Shown in pieces: positions 1 through 7,566 of a stretch of DNA of 64,000 nucleotides. The stretch comes from Burkholderia territorii (GTDB lineage Bacteria; Pseudomonadota; Gammaproteobacteria; Burkholderiales; Burkholderiaceae). The translations under genes were made by a program, and so were the position numbers. Positions within the stretch are counted from its first letter, which is position 1; each line of letters starts with the position of its first letter. The notes beneath the pieces were generated by a model, which made no database searches, was not told the origin of the DNA, and worked only from the letters and a program-made list of their open reading frames with translations. The stretch lies in assembly GCF_902833055.1 (NCBI RefSeq), contig NZ_CADFEJ010000009.1, positions 124,001-188,000 on the forward strand. The letters run 5' to 3'.

Positions 1-1
1 C

Positions 2-178
2 GGCGACCAGAAGCACGCGCTCGGCGAGGCGCAGGCGTTCGAGGTCGGCGCGGCGAACGTGTCGCTGAACGACGTGATGGTCGACATGCAGAAGGCCAAC
101 ATCGGTTTCCAGTTCGGGCTGCAGGTCCGCAACAAGCTCGTGAGCGCATACAACGACATCATGCAGATGTCGGTTTGA
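2..178 (+). CDS. fliE: Flagellar hook-basal body protein FliE (3' end)
   Basis: Only the last 58 residues are in the window; the 5' part lies before position 1. The tail reads [15 protein letters not shown], and the stretch [19 protein letters not shown] before it matches the conserved C-terminal helix of FliE. FliE joins the MS ring to the proximal rod in the periplasm and is a type III export substrate. The next gene on this strand is fliS rather than fliF, so fliE either stands alone or ends a unit that starts outside the window. The assignment is confident because the C-terminal region is the most conserved part of the family. Confidence 0.9.
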   Translation, partial: GDQKHALGEAQAFEVGAANVSLNDVMVDMQKANIGFQFGLQVRNKLVSAYNDIMQMSV

Positions 179-195
179 TGGGACGGCCACCGGCG

Positions 196-223
196 ACGGG
201 CATCCGGGGACGGGCATCCGGGG
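196..223. repeat. 14-bp perfect tandem repeat
   Basis: Two head-to-tail copies of ACGGGCATCCGGGG lie directly behind fliE. They are flanked on both sides by near-identical GGACGGCCA(A)CCGGCGAC copies (181-197 and 222-239), so the whole 181-240 stretch looks like local slippage or duplication. No function is evident. Confidence 0.7.
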
Positions 224-303
224 ACGGCCAACCGGCGACGGACCACCCGGGACCCCCGCCGGCGACCCGCCCCCGGGCTCGCCCACCCGGCGGCCCGTGC
301 ACC

Positions 304-330
304 TAAAGCTTTTCAATTCCCTTCCGATAA
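304..330 (+). promoter_or_regulatory. Sigma-28 (FliA) promoter of fliS-fliT-fliK
   Basis: The site reads TAAAGCTT, 11 bp, TCCGATAA. Against the enterobacterial FliA consensus TAAAGTTT-N11-GCCGATAA, each box has one mismatch and the spacer is exact. It lies 75 bp upstream of the fliS start codon, which fits class-3 expression of the flagellin chaperone gene. Confidence 0.85.
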
Positions 331-404
331 CTCTGGAACAAGGCCGCGTCGTGCATAGCAGGGCGGCGGCTACCGCATAGCCAACGCATCACAAGGAGAA
401 GCGC

Positions 405-839
405 ATGTTTTCCCCAGGACACGCTGGAGCCAGTGCGTACGCGCGTGTCGGCGTCGAGACGGGGGTGATGGGCGCCTCCCCGCACCGGCTGATCGCGATG
501 CTGTACCAGGGCGCGCGCCAGGCGATCGCGCTTGCGCGCATGCACCTGCAGCAAGGCAACGTGCCCGCACGCGGCGAAGCGATCGGCAAGGCGATCGGGA
601 TCGTCGAGAGCGGCCTTCAGGCGTCGCTGAACCACGACGCGGGCGGCCAGATCGCCGGGCGCCTCGATGCGTTGTACGCGTATATCGGCCGTCGCCTGCT
701 GGAAGCCAACATGCACGCGAGCGACGCGATGCTGGTCGAGGTCGACGGGTTGCTCGCGACGCTCGAGGAAGCGTGGACGGGCATCGCGCCCGAAGTCGCG
801 CGCATGACCGCGCAACAGGCGGCGGGCGCGGCACGATGA
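405..839 (+). CDS. fliS: Flagellar export chaperone FliS
   Basis: FliS binds the C-terminal region of flagellin in the cytoplasm and stops it polymerising before export. The 144-residue protein has the usual family length (about 125-145) and the typical helical pattern: AYARVGVETGV near the N-terminus, then ASPHRLIAMLYQGARQAI, the conserved helix that contacts flagellin. The start is supported by AAGGAG eight bases upstream and by the sigma-28 promoter at 304-330. The stop overlaps the fliT start (ATGA at 836-839), so the two are translationally coupled. Flagellin itself is outside the window. Confidence 0.95.
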   Translation: MFSPGHAGASAYARVGVETGVMGASPHRLIAMLYQGARQAIALARMHLQQGNVPARGEAIGKAIGIVESGLQASLNHDAGGQIAGRLDALYAYIGRRLLEANMHASDAMLVEVDGLLATLEEAWTGIAPEVARMTAQQAAGAAR

Positions 840-1168
840 ATCTCAAGGCCGAATACTTCGCTCGCTACGAGGCGCTCGCGGCCGTGTCCGGCCGCATGCT
901 GTCCGCGGCGCGCGGCGCGGACTGGAGCGCGCTGCCGGAGTTGCAGGCCGAATTCCTGCGTCTCGTCGACGGGCTGAAGGAGGCCGATCCGGGCGTCGCG
1001 CTCGACCAGGCGGATCTCGGCCGCAAGCTCGGGCTGATCCGCCGCATCCTTGCCGACGACGCCGCGATCCGCGATCTCGCGAGCCCGGACGTCGCGCGGC
1101 TGTCCGCGCTGTTCGACGCGCGGCGCTCCACCCAGGTATTGACCGATCTCTACCGCGCTCGCGGGTAG
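836..1168 (+). CDS. fliT: Flagellar protein FliT (putative export chaperone)
   Basis: This is a 110-residue, mostly helical protein beginning MNLKAEYFARYEAL. In the family FliT is the cytoplasmic chaperone of the filament cap FliD and, in enterics, also an anti-FlhDC factor; whether the second role holds here cannot be seen. The sequence is poorly conserved, so the call leans on size, the Leu/Ala-rich helical composition and position directly after fliS with a 4-bp ATGA overlap. An in-frame start at 773 would lie inside fliS and has no good ribosome binding site, so 836 was chosen. Confidence 0.8.
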   Translation: MNLKAEYFARYEALAAVSGRMLSAARGADWSALPELQAEFLRLVDGLKEADPGVALDQADLGRKLGLIRRILADDAAIRDLASPDVARLSALFDARRSTQVLTDLYRARG

Positions 1169-1243
1169 TGCCCGTTTGCCGGGGCGGCGGTTGCCGCGTG
1201 CCCGGATTTGCAACGATGTGGCTGAGGTGAGCAGGCTCCGATC

Positions 1244-2596
1244 ATGACCGGTATCGACTCCGTTGCGGCCGCCTTGCTGGCGAGTCGCCTCGACAGCCTG
1301 CTGACCGGCCCCGTGACGGCGCCCGCCGGCGGCGGCGCGGCCGTGCAGGTCGGCACGCCGGGCACCGGCGCGCCGTCGTCGTCTTCGCCAGGGGCCGCGC
1401 CGGCGCCGCCGCCGGCGTCCGCGCAGACCGCGCTGTCCGATGTCGCGCTCGTGCTCGACGCGATCTCCCGCTCGGGCGGTGTCGCGACGCCCGTGATCGC
1501 CGGGCGCACGCCGCTGCTGGCCGATCCTGCCGTGCTATTGGGCACGGCGGCGGCCGTGCCGCCCGACGGGCAGCCGGCCGCAGGTCCGGCTGCATCCGCC
1601 GCCATGCCTTCGGCCGCCGCTCCCGCGCCAGACGTCGCAGCCGCGCGCGATGCGGCGGCCGCATCGCCTGTCGCGGCGCTGCGTGCGGCGCTCGCGCAGG
1701 CCGTGAGCGAAAGCGGTTTGTTTTACGAATCCCATCTCGCGCAGTGGCTGGCCGGCCAGCGCCCGCTCGCGGCGTTGATGCGCGAGCCGCAGGCGCGCCT
1801 CACGACCGCGCCGGTACAGCCCGCCCCGGATGCCGCGCAGCACGAGGCGCCCGACGTGCTCGACGAACTGCTCGCGCAGCGCCTGCCGCTGCCGACGGCG
1901 GCGCGAACGGCCACGCAGCCGGGCGTGCCCGCATCGGGCGGTGCGGTGCCGCGCGAGCTTGCACAGAACGCGGCTGCCGCCGCTCGGCAAGGCGCGGCGA
2001 CGACCGCGACCGCGACGACCGACCCGCTCGGCGAGCGCCCCGACGCGCGCTGGACGCCCGCGCGCGCCGAACTGGCCGCCGCGTCGGCCGATCCGCCGAC
2101 ACCGGCTCCCGTGCATCCTGCCGCCGTGCCGATTGTCCGGCAGCAGCTCGATGCGCTCGCGACCGACCAGTTTCGCTGGGCGGGCGAGGCATGGCCGGGC
2201 GCACGGCTCGACTGGACGATCGAGCCCGACGATCCGGGCGGACACGCGTCGCGCGGCGCAGACGACACCGGGTACGGGATTGCGTGGCGCACGCGGCTGA
2301 CGCTCACGTTGCCGTCGCTCGGCACGGTCGACGCGGAGCTGGTGCTGAACGGCGCGCAGCTGGTCGCGCGGCTGCGCGCGAATTCGGCCGGCGCGGACCG
2401 GCTCACGCGGAACGAGGCCGCGCTGCGGCAGCGGTTCGAGGGATCGGGGCTGCAGCTCGGCGGACTGTCGATCCGTGCGGTCGGCGACGAACCGGACGGC
2501 TTCGATGCGCTCGTCGCGCAGGCGGCCGCCGCAGCATATGCGCGCAGCGCGACCGGCGGCAGCACGCCGGGCGCCGACGGCGAGGTGCCGGAATGA
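1244..2596 (+). CDS. fliK: Flagellar hook-length control protein FliK
   Basis: This 450-residue protein has a long Ala/Pro-rich, low-complexity N-terminal two thirds, which is the secreted molecular ruler part. The compact C-terminal domain (about residues 300-430) contains WRTRLTLTLPSLGTVDAELVL and LRQRFEGSGLQLGGLSI, typical of the hook-length-control domain that switches export specificity by contacting FlhB. It follows fliT after 75 bases. The next gene, an FlhB-like C-terminal domain, overlaps it by four bases (ATGA), a suggestive pairing because FliK acts on FlhB. The N-terminal part is not alignable by eye, as usual for FliK. Confidence 0.9.
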   Translation: MTGIDSVAAALLASRLDSLLTGPVTAPAGGGAAVQVGTPGTGAPSSSSPGAAPAPPPASAQTALSDVALVLDAISRSGGVATPVIAGRTPLLADPAVLLGTAAAVPPDGQPAAGPAASAAMPSAAAPAPDVAAARDAAAASPVAALRAALAQAVSESGLFYESHLAQWLAGQRPLAALMREPQARLTTAPVQPAPDAAQHEAPDVLDELLAQRLPLPTAARTATQPGVPASGGAVPRELAQNAAAAARQGAATTATATTDPLGERPDARWTPARAELAAASADPPTPAPVHPAAVPIVRQQLDALATDQFRWAGEAWPGARLDWTIEPDDPGGHASRGADDTGYGIAWRTRLTLTLPSLGTVDAELVLNGAQLVARLRANSAGADRLTRNEAALRQRFEGSGLQLGGLSIRAVGDEPDGFDALVAQAAAAAYARSATGGSTPGADGEVPE

Positions 2597-2913
2597 GCAT
2601 GACGTCCCGCAAGCGCGCGGCCGCGCTGGTCTACGATCCGAAGGGCGGCGACACCGCGCCGCGCGTGGTGGCGAAGGGCTACGGCCTGCTCGCCGAGATG
2701 ATCGTCGCGCGTGCGCGCGATGCCGGGCTGTACGTGCATACCGCGCCGGAGATGGTGTCGCTGCTGATGCAGGTCGATCTCGACGACCGGATTCCGCCGC
2801 AGCTTTACCAGGCCGTCGCGGATCTGCTGGCGTGGCTGTACGCGCTCGATCGGACCGAACCCGGGCCGGATGACGCCGCGCCGCGCTTTCCGCTGCCGCC
2901 GCTGCGCCGCTGA
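2593..2913 (+). CDS. FlhB-like export-switch domain protein (FlhX/FhlB type), no NPTH motif
   Basis: This 106-residue cytoplasmic protein matches only the C-terminal (FlhB-CC) half of FlhB/YscU export-switch proteins. AALVYDPKGGDTAPRVVAKG corresponds to the strand and loop after the cleavage site, and IPPQLYQAVADLLAWLYAL to the final helix. The N-terminal membrane part is absent. The autocleavage NPTH sequence is also missing: the protein begins MSMTSRKRAA immediately before the first matching strand, so it cannot self-cleave. Such paralogs are known next to fliK in several bacteria and can partly replace the FlhB C-terminal fragment. It is coupled to fliK by an ATGA overlap. Its role here is inferred. 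Confidence 0.82.
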   Translation: MSMTSRKRAAALVYDPKGGDTAPRVVAKGYGLLAEMIVARARDAGLYVHTAPEMVSLLMQVDLDDRIPPQLYQAVADLLAWLYALDRTEPGPDDAAPRFPLPPLRR

Positions 2914-3093
2914 TCGTTCGTCGGCGCCCCGGTTTCTCCTGCGAAATGCAGTTTCGGCCTTCCGCGGTCATTTGGACGGCATTTCTCTTCTATCCGCCGG
3001 GATCGACGTGCAATTTGCGCGCTATGTCGGCTACCGATGAATTTTCGTGTGTCGCCAGCCGCACAGCAGCAGATTGAGCCGTCGCTCCATTTG

Positions 3094-3112
3094 TGTAATG
3101 ATATCCATTCTC
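3094..3112 (+). promoter_or_regulatory. Fur-box-like site
   Basis: The 19 bases TGTAATGATATCCATTCTC match the classical Fur consensus GATAATGATAATCATTATC at 14 of 19 positions. The site lies about 75 bp upstream of the PepSY-type membrane protein gene in otherwise GC-rich DNA, suggesting iron-repressed expression. Confidence 0.65.
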
Positions 3113-3184
3113 ATTTTCATGTTACCCGGGCGGTGCACGTTTTCCGTGCGCCGCCCGTTGCTTTGACCGAATGGATACTCTCGC

Positions 3185-3919
3185 GTGAACGCGCCCGACA
3201 CGATCGCCCCGCCGCAGGCGGGCAGGCCCCCTGCGGGCGTCACCGTGCTGCATCCGGCCGCACGGCCCCTGAGCGATGCCGAACTGGCGGCGCGCCGCCA
3301 GCGCTCGCGTCGCGCGACCTTCATCAAATGGCTGCGCAAGGTGCATGGCTGGGTCGGGCTCTGGGGCGCGGTGCTCGGGCTGCTGTTCGGCGTGACGGGC
3401 GTGCTGCTCAACCATCGTGCACCGCCGCTGAAGATCCCGACCGGCGAGCCGCAGGTCGAGCAGTTGCAGATCGCGTTGCCGGACCCGGCGCCGAAGTCGC
3501 CGGCCGCGATGACGAAGTGGCTGCAACGTGAACTCCACTTCGACGGCCGGCCGGGCCGCGTGCGCAAGGAGCCCGCGCAGCCCGTCGCCTGGGGCGACAA
3601 GCGCGTGATGCAACCGGAGCACTGGCAGATGGGCCTGTTCGGTCCGCACCAGAACCTGCAGGCGGAATACTGGGTGGGGAACGGCTACGTATCGGTCAAG
3701 CGTACCGGCAATACGTTCCTGACCACGCTGAACAACCTGCATCGCGGTGTCGGCATGAATCTCGGCTGGGTACTGCTGATGGACACGATCGCGGGTTCGC
3801 TGATCCTGTTGTCGCTGACGGGCGTGCTGCTGTGGACGGAGCTGAACAAGCGCCGCACGGTCGGCGTCGTGCTCGTGGCCGGCTCCGTCGCGGCGGCGCT
3901 TGCCGCGGGTCTCGCCTGA
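3185..3919 (+). CDS. PepSY-associated transmembrane protein (iron-regulated type)
   Basis: This 244-residue inner-membrane protein belongs to the PepSY/PepSY_TM group, often found beside siderophore receptors. After a basic cytoplasmic start come HGWVGLWGAVLGLLFGVTGVLLN (first membrane span, residues about 55-77), a periplasmic section with QNLQAEYWVGNGYVSVKRTG, then NNLHRGVGMNLGWVLLMDTIAGSLILLSLTGVLLW with a conserved His (second span), and a C-terminal span. The exact reaction is unknown; relatives have been linked to reductive iron release from siderophores. A Fur-box-like site at 3094-3112 supports iron regulation. No TonB-dependent receptor is adjacent in the window. Confidence 0.82.
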   Translation: MNAPDTIAPPQAGRPPAGVTVLHPAARPLSDAELAARRQRSRRATFIKWLRKVHGWVGLWGAVLGLLFGVTGVLLNHRAPPLKIPTGEPQVEQLQIALPDPAPKSPAAMTKWLQRELHFDGRPGRVRKEPAQPVAWGDKRVMQPEHWQMGLFGPHQNLQAEYWVGNGYVSVKRTGNTFLTTLNNLHRGVGMNLGWVLLMDTIAGSLILLSLTGVLLWTELNKRRTVGVVLVAGSVAAALAAGLA

Positions 3920-4000
3920 TTCGGCCATCGACGCGCGCCGGTTTCCCGTCGGCGCATGACGGCCCTGCGGCGCGGCCGGGCGCCGCGCCGGCGAGCGGCC

Positions 4001-5029
4001 TCAGAGGCCGCAGGTCGCGCCGCTGTTTGCCGCGATCTCGCGCGCGGCCTTCGCGCCCTCGACCTGCAGGATCGTCGGCAGCGATACGTTGTTTTTCGCG
4101 GCCGTGACCTCGGCGAGGATCGAGATCGCGATTTCCGGCGGCGTGCGGCTGCCGATGTAGATGCCGGCCGGCCCGTGCAGCCGTGCCAGTTCCGCCTCGC
4201 TCAGATCGAATTCGAGCAGCCGCTCGCGCCGGGCGGCGTTGTTGCGCCGCGAGCCGAGCGCGCCGACGTAGAACGCGGGCGTCTTCAGCGCCTCCATCAG
4301 CGCGAGATCGTCGAGCTTCGGGTCGTGCGTGAGCGCGATCACGGCCGAACGCGCGTCGAGCTTCATGTCGAGCACCGTGTCGTCGGGCATCGTATGCACG
4401 ACGCGCGTGCCCGCCACGTCCCACGCATCCGTGTACTCCTCGCGCGGATCGCAGACCGTCACCTGATAATCGAGCCCGACCGCGATCTGGCACAGATAGC
4501 GCGACAACTGCCCCGCGCCGATCACGAGCATCCGGTAGCGCGGCCCGTGGATCGTCACGAGCCGCTCGCCGTCGAACGCGAGCCCGTCGGTCGCCTGCGC
4601 GGGCGACAGCGACGCGCGGCCGGTCGCGAGCGTCATCGTGCGCGTGACGAGGCGGCCGGCTTCGACTTGCGCGCACAGCGCGGCGATCCCGCTGTCGCGC
4701 GTGAGCGGCTCCAGCACGAGCTGGATCGTGCCGCCGCACGGCAGCCCGAAGCGGTGCGCCTCTTCGGCCGTCACGCCGTACTTGACGGCTTCCGGGCGTG
4801 CATCCGCCGCGATCCCGCTCGCATGCACGCGGGCGATCAGGTCGTCCTCGATGCAGCCGCCGGACACGGAGCCGACCACGAGGCCGTCCTCGCGCACCGC
4901 GAGCATCGCGCCCTCGGGGCGGGGCGACGACCCCCACGTCTTCACGACCGTCACGAGCAGCACGCGGCGCCCTTCTTCGAGCCAGCGCGCGCTGGATTTC
5001 AGTACATCGAGATCGACGCTTTCCATCAT
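4001..5029 (-). CDS. XdhC/CoxI family protein
   Basis: This 342-residue protein has both halves of the XdhC family. The N-terminal part carries KTWGSSPRPEGAMLAV and GSVSGGCIEDDL, which fit the cofactor-handling domain. The C-terminal Rossmann part has LVIGAGQLSRYLCQIA near residue 170 and VALTHDPKLDDLAL later. XdhC proteins deliver sulfurated molybdenum cofactor to xanthine dehydrogenase-type enzymes. No xdhA/xdhB or cox genes lie next to it, so the partner enzyme cannot be named. It is transcribed alone, convergent with the PepSY-type gene (81 bases apart, containing a GC-rich hairpin). The start MMESVDLDVL was taken as the first of two adjacent Met codons. Confidence 0.88.
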   Translation of the reverse strand: MMESVDLDVLKSSARWLEEGRRVLLVTVVKTWGSSPRPEGAMLAVREDGLVVGSVSGGCIEDDLIARVHASGIAADARPEAVKYGVTAEEAHRFGLPCGGTIQLVLEPLTRDSGIAALCAQVEAGRLVTRTMTLATGRASLSPAQATDGLAFDGERLVTIHGPRYRMLVIGAGQLSRYLCQIAVGLDYQVTVCDPREEYTDAWDVAGTRVVHTMPDDTVLDMKLDARSAVIALTHDPKLDDLALMEALKTPAFYVGALGSRRNNAARRERLLEFDLSEAELARLHGPAGIYIGSRTPPEIAISILAEVTAAKNNVSLPTILQVEGAKAAREIAANSGATCGL

Positions 5030-5298
5030 CTTGTCCCTGTTGCCGGACGGCCCGCCGGGCCGTCGTTCGATGGCCGGATTATGAACCGCCCGGCGCGCAC
5101 GCGCTGGCAGCGTGCAGCCCGCCCGGGCAAATCCGGACGATCGGGCAAGAAATCACGACGATCGGGCAGCGATCGCGTGCGTGCGGAGCGCGGCGGCGCG
5201 TGGCGTGCGCCGCACGAGGGGGGCGATGGCCGGACCGGTTCGGTCGGGGGAGGGAGGTATCGTGCCGCTGCGCGCGGGGGCGCGCGCAGCGGCGGCGG

Positions 5299-6705
5299 TC
5301 AATGCGCGTCGTGCCGACCGTGCGCGAGCTTCGAGTGATGGCGCGAATACAGGAAGTAGATCACGAGGCCGATCACGAGCCAGATGCCGAACGCGGCCCA
5401 GGTGACGGGCTGCAGGTTCAGCATCAGGAACAGGCACGCGCCGACCGCGAGGATCGGCACCACCGGCACGCCCGGGCAGCGGAATGCGCGCGGCAGTTCA
5501 GGGTGCGTGCGGCGCAGCACCAGCACCGCGATCGACACCATCGAGAATGCGGCGAGCGTGCCGATGTTGATCAGCTCGGCGAGCACGTTCAGCGGCACGA
5601 GCGCGGCGATCAGCCCGAAGAACAGGCCGACGAGCCAGGTCGTCAGGAACGGCGTCGCGTAGCGCGGATGCACGCGCGACAGCGCCGCCGGCAGCAGCCC
5701 GTCGCGCGACATCGCGAAGATGATGCGCGTCTGGCCGTAGCTCATCACGAGGATCACGGTCAGCATGCCGAGCACCGCGCCGAGATCGATGAAGCCGGCG
5801 ACCCACTTCTCGCCGGCGATCTGCAGCGCATACGAGATCGGGTGGGACACGTTCGCGTATTGCGCCGACGGCACGATGCCGGTCGCGACCGCCGCGACCG
5901 TCACGTACAGCACCGCGCACACCGCGAGCGACGCGATGATGCCGATCGGCAGGTCGCGCTTCGGATTCTTCACTTCCTCGGCCGCCGACGATACCGCGTC
6001 GAAGCCGATGAACGCGAAGAACATCACGGCCGCCGCGCCGAACACGCCGTTCCAGCCGTGCGGCATGAACGGCTGCCAGTTCGCCGGCGTGACGTGGAAG
6101 ATGCCGACCGCGATCACGAGCAGCACGACCGACACCTTGATGAACACCATGATGTTGTTGATGCGGGTCGACTCGCGGATGCCGATCGACAGCAGCGTCG
6201 TGATCACCAGCATCACGAGGAACGCCGGCAGGTTGAACCACGTGACGACGCCCGGAACCGCGCCGGGCGCGGCCGTCAGCACGGTCGGCAGCGTGAGCCC
6301 GAAGCCCTGCAGCAGCGACTGCAGGTAGCCCGACCAGCCGACCGACACGGCCGAGGCCGCGAGGCCGTATTCGAGCATCAGGTCCCAGCCGATGATCCAC
6401 GCGACGAGCTCGCCGAGCGTCGCGTACGAGTACGTGTAGATCGAGCCCGCGACCGGAATCGTCGAAGCGAATTCCGCGTACGACAGCGCCGCGAGACCGC
6501 ACGCGATCGCGGCGATCACGAACGACAGCATCAGCGCGGGGCCGGCCTGCACGGCGCCCGTGCCGGTCAGCACGAAGATGCCGGTGCCGATGATCGCGCC
6601 GATGCCGAGGAAGGTGAGGTCGATTGCGCCGAGCGCTTTCTTGAGCCCGGCGCCGTGCGCGCCGGCGATCATGCGATCGACGTTTTTCTTGCGGAAGAGG
6701 GACAT
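5299..6705 (-). CDS. APC-family amino acid permease
   Basis: This is a 468-residue polytopic inner-membrane transporter of the amino acid-polyamine-organocation superfamily. The signature LTFLGIGAIIGTGIFVLTG lies in the first helix (about residues 29-47), and about twelve hydrophobic helices follow. KALGAIDLTFLGIG and the FFAFIGFDAVSSAAEE segment resemble the cationic amino acid transporter branch (YfnA-like). Substrate cannot be set from sequence alone. The ORF is open to 6867, but the Met at 6705 (MSLFRKKNVDRM) matches the family N-terminus, whereas the extra 54 residues do not look like a transporter start. It is monocistronic. Confidence 0.88.
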   Translation of the reverse strand: MSLFRKKNVDRMIAGAHGAGLKKALGAIDLTFLGIGAIIGTGIFVLTGTGAVQAGPALMLSFVIAAIACGLAALSYAEFASTIPVAGSIYTYSYATLGELVAWIIGWDLMLEYGLAASAVSVGWSGYLQSLLQGFGLTLPTVLTAAPGAVPGVVTWFNLPAFLVMLVITTLLSIGIRESTRINNIMVFIKVSVVLLVIAVGIFHVTPANWQPFMPHGWNGVFGAAAVMFFAFIGFDAVSSAAEEVKNPKRDLPIGIIASLAVCAVLYVTVAAVATGIVPSAQYANVSHPISYALQIAGEKWVAGFIDLGAVLGMLTVILVMSYGQTRIIFAMSRDGLLPAALSRVHPRYATPFLTTWLVGLFFGLIAALVPLNVLAELINIGTLAAFSMVSIAVLVLRRTHPELPRAFRCPGVPVVPILAVGACLFLMLNLQPVTWAAFGIWLVIGLVIYFLYSRHHSKLAHGRHDAH

Positions 6706-6902
6706 TGCGGATGAGTGTCCGGCGCGCGCGAGGCCGGCGCCGCCGAGTGAGTGAAAACCCGCAATTTTAGCCGATTTGGCGTGGAAGGCCCGCTGCGGCG
6801 CAGCGGTGCGCGCGGGAATCGTCCGATAAAACAAGCGCTTGTAGGCGGCGTTCCGCGCGCCGGGCACGGCGTGCAGCCGGCCGGCGCCGCGACGACGATG
6901 AA

Positions 6903-7559
6903 TCAGGCGCCCGACGCGGGCGCCATGTCGACGAGCCGGTTGCTCATCACGTAGAACGTCAGTTCCGCGTTGTTCGACAGCCGCATCTTCTCGAGCAGCC
7001 GCGAGCGATACACGCTGACCGTCTTCACCGACAGCGACAGCGTGTTCGCGATGTCGGTGAGGCGCTTGCCCGACGCGAGCATGCAGAGCGTCTGGTATTC
7101 GCGGTCGGACAGCTTCTCGTGCGGCAGCGGCTCGTTCTCGAACGACACGTATTCGGCGAGCGCCTCGGCCATCGCCGGGCTCACGTACTTGCGGCCGGCC
7201 GCGACCTGCTGGATCGCGCCGATCATCTGCGCGGCGTTCACCGTCTTCGACAGGTAGCCGGCCGCGCCGGCCTTGAGCGCGCGCACCGCGTACTGGTCCT
7301 CGCGATACATCGAGAACATCAGCACCGGCGCGCCCGGCAGCTTGCGCTTGATGCGCTTGAGCACCTCGATGCCGTTCGTGTCCGGCAACGAGATGTCCAG
7401 CAGGATCACGTCGAAGGCCTCGCGTTCGACGGCGGCCACGGCGTCGCTGCCGGTCTCGGCTTCGGTCACGTTGCGCGCGATGCCGCGGTCGATCAGCAGG
7501 TGGCGGATCCCTTGACGGACGATTGCGTGATCGTCCACGAGCAGGATGTTCAGGCTCAT
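6903..7559 (-). CDS. NarL/FixJ-family response regulator
   Basis: The 218-residue protein has a receiver domain (about 1-125) and a LuxR-type DNA-binding domain (about 148-212). The receiver keeps the acidic pair at D9-D10, the phosphoacceptor D55 (VILLDISLPD), S83 and K105 (GYLSKTV). The helix-turn-helix reads LTDIANTLSLSVKTVSVYRSRL. The start MSLNILLVDD was chosen because it is the usual receiver start; the ORF continues upstream into the kinase gene. It lies seven bases behind the sensor kinase gene in the same direction, so the pair forms an operon. The signal and target genes are unknown. Confidence 0.93.
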   Translation of the reverse strand: MSLNILLVDDHAIVRQGIRHLLIDRGIARNVTEAETGSDAVAAVEREAFDVILLDISLPDTNGIEVLKRIKRKLPGAPVLMFSMYREDQYAVRALKAGAAGYLSKTVNAAQMIGAIQQVAAGRKYVSPAMAEALAEYVSFENEPLPHEKLSDREYQTLCMLASGKRLTDIANTLSLSVKTVSVYRSRLLEKMRLSNNAELTFYVMSNRLVDMAPASGA

Positions 7560-7566
7560 GACGGCC

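Larger units (their letters stand above)
179..404. other. fliE-fliS intergenic region
   Basis: There is no gene here. The first half is a C/G-rich stretch with a short tandem repeat (196-223); the second half holds a sigma-28 promoter (304-330) and the fliS leader. The fliS start at 405 is preceded by AAGGAG at about 391-396, a good ribosome binding site. Confidence 0.7.

Noticed and set aside
3969..3989. GC-rich hairpin between the PepSY and XdhC genes considered as a terminator
   Set aside because: The stem GGCGCGGC/GCCGCGCC has no T-run on either strand, so it is not supported as an intrinsic terminator.
3956..6714. Plus-strand frames opposite XdhC and the APC permease
   Set aside because: Arg/Asp/His-rich translations typical of antisense shadows; the minus-strand genes have clear family motifs.
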